Shown piece by piece: positions 58,469 to 64,000 of a stretch of 64,000 nt of DNA. Numbering within the stretch: position 1 is the stretch's first letter; every line of letters starts with the position of its first letter. Both the position numbers and the translations under genes were made by a program. Location: positions 62,001 through 126,000 of the forward strand of contig MU839093.1 in the NCBI GenBank assembly GCA_030685235.1, in the 5' to 3' direction. The stretch is from Copromyces sp. CBS 386.78. Taxonomy: Eukaryota > Ascomycota > Sordariomycetes > Sordariales > Sordariaceae. The notes beneath the pieces were generated by a model. That model saw only the letters and a program-made list of their open reading frames with translations, was not told where the DNA came from and ran no database searches.

Positions 58469-61250
58469 ACAACTGAAGCAAGCTTCACAGTCTCTTGGGC
58501 AACATTCGATACCCGCACGCTATGACGATAATACCGCTCGACAGGTCGCGTGCCAATCGGCAAGCAATCGACCTCACTTCGCTATAAGATGGGGGATTTG
58601 CCCTGCTCGCCTGCTAAGCCCAAGAGATCTGTATTCTGGGGTCAGCAAATAATCACGCCAACAAGAAGTCTTCCTTGTGCTCGGTTCCAGCAAAACTCCA
58701 GATTCCAATCCGCGATCTTGACACATGTGAGCCATCGTCATTGAGTCCGCGGAACCGATCAAGATCGGGTCAAGCTCGCTGTAGCTTTTTCTCGGATCGC
58801 TACCCTGACCTGCCTGGCCTTTGGTTTCCCCTGGCAGTGGATGCAAGTGATGGCAAGCGCGGAGACTTTTTAGGCGGCCGACGGAGAGATGGAGTGGGTG
58901 GTGTTAGGAATGGAACCTCAAGGGCACCTGAATGAAAATAGCGCGGTGGGGTATCTATCAGATGCGGGGAGCTTTCACAGGGGGCTGACGCCTTGGAGCT
59001 TCAAGCACAAGATCGAACGGGCGATCCCGTCTTGCGCTGCTCTTTGTCGGGAGCTCCCTGCATGGCATCTTCTAGGGATGAAAAACGGTGGCTCTCTTAC
59101 CTCTGCTTTGTGGAAAACCGTGGGAATTTCCGGTGTCCCGTTCTTTGTCAGGGCTTCAGACCGACTTGAATAAAACAGAGAATAGGGGTTGAGGTTGTTG
59201 TTGCTGGTAAGGGGCTCGTCAAAGATGCAGGCGTGGTGAGGATATGGCGAACGAGATCGGCCGTTGTGGACCTCGCGCAAATTAGGAGGATTCCAGAAAA
59301 GCGGTCGAAAGTGGAAGTTCAACTTTGTTTCTGCAGGTTTTGGATTCACGACGAGACGACGGATGTAGGAAAGGGGAAGTCTGCACGCTTTATATCTTTG
59401 GGACACCATATGAGCACTTTCAAGGGATTCAAGGACCGCACGCGTTGACTTTGTGCATAAAGACATGACACCAGGAAAGCGCCGAGTGCAGCAAAGTGAA
59501 GATCACGGAGAAACCCCAGAATGTTCAGCTGGATGGGCAAGGCAAGATCGATGTGCGGAGTAACGAAAGACAGAGTACTGTGTGAAGGGCTCGATATCAC
59601 CGTGATGGCTTCAGGCTCAACTTCTCGTGGGTTATGTGAACCATGGGATGAGACATCGGCGGAGAAAGATTCCGAACACAATTGAGAGCACCACATGTAC
59701 CTGCTGCGCCGTCAGCACGGAGTTGCAAAGCATGAACCTCTCCTCTTTACTCCGCAGTGAACCATGATTCCCAACAAGCTGGACCCGCTGATTCAACTCA
59801 TCACACACCCCGCATCCTCCTACACTTGCGAGGCCGAAACATTCATGCGTTTGTCCATCATAACAAGGCGTTGGTGGTTGAAATGTTGATGTTGGTCCGG
59901 GTGCCCGTCTCGGAGCCCTGTTTGACTTTGCCCTCTCCGGAGAATCCACCTCGGATGCAAGGCGGGTGTGCGGGCGGGTGCCTGCCCTCATGTGCAGCTG
60001 AGGGCTGGCGGCATGTGCCTCGTTGCCGCCCTCCAGATTGCCTACCGGGAAGCCCGAGGAAACATGCAGACACAGGGAAGTCACAGCAACCCCACCTCTG
60101 CCCACCACTGCCCACCTTTCCGTCACCTAGGTCTGGGCTGCAGTGTGTCAAACGTTAAGGTAGGCACCTCTAGGTTGTATCCATGGACGCATGTGCGCCT
60201 GCCCGTAACTGCTGTTTCGCGCCCGATAAGGAGTGCGCGCCGTGTTGATCAGCTCCGTTCCGGTTGCTGTGGCATCCGGCTTCGGGCAGCTCTGGCAGCC
60301 TGGCTTGAGCCTGGGCAGCAAGGGACAGCTTATTCCATTCCGTTGGTCGGGTTTGCAAGTAAAACAGCTACATTCTCGTCGTCGGGTCCCTTGGACTGTG
60401 ACTAGAATCTAACACATGGTCAGATGGGATAAAATGGAGGTCCTTCTTCTTCACCTTTCCGCATTCTGATTTTTCCATCTCCTTTTTTTTTCTTCCTCAT
60501 TTGCGCGGTTCCCGTCCATCTGCAACTCTCCTGCCCTGCCCGTACGCCTAGTAGCGGTCCCCTAAATCTTAGCGCACCGGCTCCCTCCAAATCCCTGGAC
60601 CGTCGTGGCACCGGCGCCATCACGCTCGCACAAACGAACCAATTCGCATCTTGCGGTCAACATCGCCGGATCCACTTCTGCCTCAGGTCCTCGTTTTCAG
60701 GCCCAGTCCCAGTCCCGGTCCTCTGGTGACCCCCTGTCTGCGCGCGCACACGCGTGGTGTCAGAGTACCATTTGACTTTCAGTTTTGCAGCAGACCATCC
60801 CATCCGATCCTCTAGCTCTTGCGCCAACTGAACCCCTTCCGCGGCGGCGCATTTGGGGAGACGTCCACTTCTTTCCCCTAAAATCCAACCATCTACATCT
60901 TTCTGAATAGCATCTCGCGACTTCGAATATCCCATATCTCAACTGTTTGTCTAGACGCCGACCGAACTGGGAACGACTAGCGCCAAGAGCCCTTTTCACC
61001 CTGGCATCAACTCCTCTTCTGCCCTGAAGATCTTCGGCGCAGGGGTTGCCGGTCGCATTCAGCTTGCGGGCGTCGCAAAATTACATCATAGGCGATTGGG
61101 CGCTGCCCATCTTATTCCAAGTATTATCATCTTCATCGTCGATCGATCGGACATCTTCAGCAACCCCTCTCCGAATCCACGAATCCGAAACTCAACCACA
61201 AACACAAACTCCGATCACGACACATACAGACAGACACACAAGTCACAACG
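58469..61250. other. Long divergent intergenic region (al-3 / Cdc14)
   Basis: About 2.8 kb has no supported gene. Many overlapping short frames exist on both strands (60-145 codons) but none has a domain or splice-consistent structure. The part nearest al-3 carries its promoter. The part near Cdc14 (60420-61250) is pyrimidine-rich, and the last 100 bp (CACAAACACAAACTCC...) looks like a 5' leader. An unannotated non-coding or small-protein transcript is possible. Confidence 0.55.
58755..58768. promoter_or_regulatory. Candidate White-Collar-type light-response element upstream of al-3
   Basis: The 14-bp inverted repeat CCGATC-AA-GATCGG lies about 425 bp upstream of the al-3 start. Paired GATC/CGAT cores are the recognised binding feature of the White Collar complex, and al-3 is a known light-induced gene. 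This site is proposed from sequence only. Confidence 0.45.
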
Positions 61251-62189
61251 ATGGAGTCACTACTATCGCTCGCTTTCGATAACCTCTCGGCCTTCGAGCC
61301 GGCAAAGATCAAGAAGGGTCTAAAACAGGTCGAGGGCTTGCTCGCCCAAATATGCTTATCGGGCCCGGCCAAGAGGGAACAAGATGCGGCTGCGGCCGGG
61401 GAACAAGCACAACTACAGCGCAAGGGCCTAGGCGACCTTGCTGGTGACCCAGCATTTCGCGAGTTCTTCAAGTTGCAGGAGGGGTTCGAATGGAACGTCG
61501 CCCAGCGGCTGCTCACAACGCTCGACTTTCTGGTGGCCCGAGGCGGCGAGGGGCAGTATGACTTGCTTATCCTCAATGCTTTGGACCTGATCCAAGGTGT
61601 TCTTCTTCTACACCCACCCAGCAAGGTCCTCTTTTCGAGGGCCGCGCACATGAATGTAAGTTGCCGACCGTCAACAAAAAAGAAGAATAGCAGGACTCCG
61701 ACTAATAGGCCCTCTCTCAATTTGCAGCTCCTCCTCGACCTAATAGAACCCGTCAACACCCCCGCCATCCAATGCGCAACCATCATCACCCTCGTCGTCG
61801 CCCTCCTCGACTCCCCCGCCAACGTGCGCGTCTTCGAGCGCCTCGATGGTCTTTTGACCGTTGCGTCCCTTTTCAAGAGCAGAGAAACCGGCCGCGAAGT
61901 CAAGTTCCGCTTAACCGAGTTCCTATACTTCTACCTTACCCCCGAAGCGTCTCCCGCTTCCATGGCGTCGTCACCAACATCATCATCATCAACACCCACA
62001 TCACCGACAAGGGACAGGGCCGGTAGCGATACAGCTAGCCAACAGGGCAGCGGCAGCAAGACCAACGGGGGCGTCACGCTGTCGGTGGATGTCAAGAAAA
62101 GAAAACTTGATCAACATCTTCCGGGTGTCGTTGATGCCTTGTTGAGAGATTTGGATCGATATAAGCCGTTTGGTGGCGTGTTGAGCTGA
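61251..62189 (+). CDS. cdc14: Cdc14 family protein of the septation initiation network
   Basis: This encodes 288 residues in two exons (61251-61655 and 61728-62189). The intron at 61656-61727 (GTAAGT...TGCAG) is 72 nt and in frame, so a frame scan reads through it; the splice sites and the resulting AAHMN-LLLDLIEP junction support removal. The protein matches the fungal Cdc14 family (S. pombe Cdc14, partner of the kinase Sid1), not the unrelated CDC14 phosphatase: there is no HCX5R motif. Helical blocks include LLSLAFDNLSAFEPAKIKKGL, FFKLQEGFEWNVAQRLLTTL and NTPAIQCATIITLVVALLDS. Near the C-terminus comes a Ser/Thr-rich insert, then HLPGVVDALLRDLDRYKPF. In this pathway the complex triggers septum formation at the spindle pole body. 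Confidence 0.88.
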   Translation: MESLLSLAFDNLSAFEPAKIKKGLKQVEGLLAQICLSGPAKREQDAAAAGEQAQLQRKGLGDLAGDPAFREFFKLQEGFEWNVAQRLLTTLDFLVARGGEGQYDLLILNALDLIQGVLLLHPPSKVLFSRAAHMNVSCRPSTKKKNSRTPTNRPSLNLQLLLDLIEPVNTPAIQCATIITLVVALLDSPANVRVFERLDGLLTVASLFKSRETGREVKFRLTEFLYFYLTPEASPASMASSPTSSSSTPTSPTRDRAGSDTASQQGSGSKTNGGVTLSVDVKKRKLDQHLPGVVDALLRDLDRYKPFGGVLS

Positions 62190-62800
62190 GCGGGCGCTGT
62201 CGAGCTCCCACGTCTTCTTTCTGTTTAGTCTCTTCTTTCCTTCTTTTTCTCTTCCTCGTTGGCTTTTTTTTTTCTATTGTCGATTTGGCTGGCGGAGCGT
62301 GGCGTTTGATACCTTGTGGAATTTGTTTTAAGAGACTATGGGCTTGGTCTATCTGGTTGTCTGGGTATTCAGACACGGTTTGGCTTTTACATCTTCGGTT
62401 GATTCGATGGATGTGTTCTTGGTATACCCTCGGATGATGCCACTGGGGCCAAGAGAGAGAACATGGGTACATGTCAGGGCTTACTTATCATTCCTATACC
62501 TTGTTCTCTTGTATTAGTATGGTAATGTTTCTGCATATCAGTAGGGCAAAGGCAGGCGGTCCAGGGGCTTGGTGCCTTAGGGAAATGGGCGGTTCGTGAG
62601 GGCAAAAAGGGGTTGGGCACAACAAGGACACGAGGAGTACTACTTTTAGAAAACAATATACCCCTTCTGCATATTTCAAATTGCTTGACAGGCTATGACG
62701 CAGTCAAGCAAACGTCAAATCATCTCAGGTTCATCATTCCCATCATTCCCATAGTCATATACCCAGCAGCCGCAAAGGGCACCCACCAAGACGGTAACCA
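62190..62800. other. Convergent 3' intergenic region (Cdc14 / peroxin)
   Basis: About 610 bp lies between two convergent stop codons. The first 80 bp is T/CT-rich, as in fungal 3' untranslated regions. No gene is seen. Confidence 0.6.
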
Positions 62801-64000
62801 CTAATTCGACGCCGCATCGACATTTTCCCTCTTCACCATCCTCACCCATCTCCTCCTCCGCCAACTTCCCCTCCTTCCAATCCCTTCCTCTCCTTCCTCC
62901 CAACTGATCGTCGGCCCAATCTTAGGCGTATTCCGACTCTGATCCTGACTCCTCACCGGTGTCTCGTAATCCCCATCCCCCAACGCCGCCCCCAAGTCGT
63001 CGTTACCACCACCATCACCGCCATTCTCATGCTCATTGTAAATATCATACACCCACCTCTCCCCTTCCGTCTCAACCTCGACGCCCGTAATGATCCTTTC
63101 CTCCACCCACTCCCTACTCCAAAGATCCAACGCCCATTTCTTCCCGCTCCACTCCCACCCCTCAGGCGGCAGCACGTCCTCGAAGAATCTTGTCCCCGTC
63201 GGCCGGTCCCCAGCAATCCGCGCCGCAGACAGCGGGTCGTACGGCGACGGGCTGAACAGCCACGGCTCCCACTCGCCGCTGGTGTCGCTGAGGCGCTGCA
63301 GCTCAAAGATCTCCACCTCGCGCGTCTCGGGCGCGTCGTCCAGTATGATGTCCGACCTCACCCAGGCGTCGAAGGCGCGTTCCGCTGCTAGCGATGAGTC
63401 GGCACTGGGACCGGGCGGGTGGTTCTGGATTTGTTCCAGCTTCTTGTCGTTGTCGTGCACGGCATGTTGCGTGACGCTCGGTTCCCCTTTTTGGTCGCCT
63501 CCTAGATACTGAGCCTGCCACTCACCGATCAGTCGCGAAACGGTGGGGTGGTTGGACCAGATAGCCGCCCAGCCGGCGACGAGGCAGATGTATCGCCACG
63601 GGATCAGGTGGGCGGTGACGGTCATGAGGGCACAGGCGCCGCAGAGCAAGACGAAGATGGCGGACGACAACGCTTCGTCACTGAAGTTGGTTTTTGGAAC
63701 AACAAGCGCAATGATCTTGTCGTGGGCCACACTATAGTCGTCCATAACGTTCTGCAAGTCGCCCAGGTTGCGGAAGAAGTCGCGCGACAGCTCCTTGGTC
63801 GGCTTGAACGTTCTCGCGGGAGCTAGGGGAGGGCCTCGGGGGCTGTAGCCTAGGTTGCGAACGGCGTGGGCTTCGGACGAAGAAGTAGGGGCTGGGTGCC
63901 GCGCAATGAAGGAGGGCACGAAGATGCCGAATAGGGCGATTGCGAGCGGGAGAACGAAGATTAGGTACGGGTCTAGGCAGACGAAGGTGTAGACGGCTAG
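62801..64000 (-). CDS. Pex24/DysF-domain peroxisomal membrane peroxin, 5' end beyond the window
   Basis: The minus-strand frame is open from the right edge to TAG at 62801, giving 399 codons of the C-terminal part. The segment at the edge (VYTFVCLDPYLIFVLPLAIA then LFGIFVPSF) is hydrophobic, and a second hydrophobic pair lies further in (ALSSAIFVLLCGACALMTV, then AHLIPWRYICLVAGWAAIW). The C-terminal half holds the DysF module: SGEWEPWLFSPSPYDPLS, GTRFFEDVLPPEGWEWSGKK and VYDIYNEHE. Paired membrane segments followed by DysF characterise the yeast Pex23/24/28-32 peroxins, which control peroxisome number and size and ER-peroxisome contacts. Which subtype this is cannot be decided from the fragment. 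A basic tail (GRRGSWRRRRWVR) ends the protein. A GTG at 63919 is not the start. Confidence 0.85.
   Translation of the reverse strand, partial: LAVYTFVCLDPYLIFVLPLAIALFGIFVPSFIARHPAPTSSSEAHAVRNLGYSPRGPPLAPARTFKPTKELSRDFFRNLGDLQNVMDDYSVAHDKIIALVVPKTNFSDEALSSAIFVLLCGACALMTVTAHLIPWRYICLVAGWAAIWSNHPTVSRLIGEWQAQYLGGDQKGEPSVTQHAVHDNDKKLEQIQNHPPGPSADSSLAAERAFDAWVRSDIILDDAPETREVEIFELQRLSDTSGEWEPWLFSPSPYDPLSAARIAGDRPTGTRFFEDVLPPEGWEWSGKKWALDLWSREWVEERIITGVEVETEGERWVYDIYNEHENGGDGGGNDDLGAALGDGDYETPVRSQDQSRNTPKIGPTISWEEGEEGIGRRGSWRRRRWVRMVKRENVDAASN

Noticed and set aside
58332..58481. 50-codon upstream extension of al-3
   Set aside because: It overlaps the TATA box and E-box, and the shorter start matches the expected AL-3 N-terminus.
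59632..60405. Overlapping frames of 97-164 codons on both strands between al-3 and cdc14
   Set aside because: They conflict with one another and show no domain or plausible splice sites, which is typical of GC-rich intergenic DNA.

Overview
The window is most likely from Neurospora, or a very close member of the Sordariaceae. The best evidence is an intact al-3 (albino-3, geranylgeranyl diphosphate synthase) gene at 57.0-58.3 kb, together with severe RIP (repeat-induced point mutation) across the repeated DNA. RIP shows as AT-rich repeats in which conserved His, Cys, Gln and Trp codons have become Tyr or stop codons through C-to-T and G-to-A changes. Genes have short GT-AG introns and fungal gene content. 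I see no bacterial features, CRISPR arrays, tRNA genes or 5S rRNA genes.

Region 1 (about 1-40.25 kb) is a heterochromatic block of mobile elements. From left to right it holds: the 3' part of a Ty3/gypsy pol (RNase H, integrase, GPY/F; 1-2.1 kb); a hAT-like element bounded by an 8-bp target duplication and 114-bp inverted repeats (8470-12108); an 841-bp non-autonomous relative packed with a 19-bp minisatellite (13521-14361); a long RIP-mutated tract with a likely Pif1/Helitron-type helicase remnant (16.8-17.0 kb) and a recurring palindromic motif; a 0.5-kb island that escaped RIP (21572-22076); a pogo-like element with TA target sites (25627-36193) interrupted by a complete 7,143-bp Ty3/gypsy retrotransposon with 231-bp LTRs and a CTTTA target duplication (26944-34086); about 0.8 kb of ordinary-composition DNA; and a second Fot1/pogo element of 3,229 bp with TA target sites (37015-40243).

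Region 2 (40.25-64.0 kb) is normal gene-rich euchromatin. Genes in order: a PIG3-type NADPH:quinone oxidoreductase (+), a dienelactone hydrolase family protein (-), a Cdt1-like replication licensing factor (+), MBF1 (-), a DUF1365 membrane protein (+), a GFA-family zinc protein (+), an uncertain small ORF (+), a cysteine-rich single-pass membrane protein (+), al-3 (-), Cdc14 of the septation initiation network (+), and a Pex24/DysF-domain peroxin cut by the right edge (-). These are independent housekeeping or stress genes; nothing indicates a metabolic cluster. al-3 feeds carotenoid synthesis. The first gene starts only about 285 bp from the last transposon.

The most informative part is the transposon block. 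Exact ends and target duplications give the order of insertion, several sequences inside it have escaped RIP, and two inverted-repeat families appear related. Coordinates of element ends come from matching terminal repeats by eye. Protein assignments in mutated elements rest on motifs read through RIP-type substitutions.
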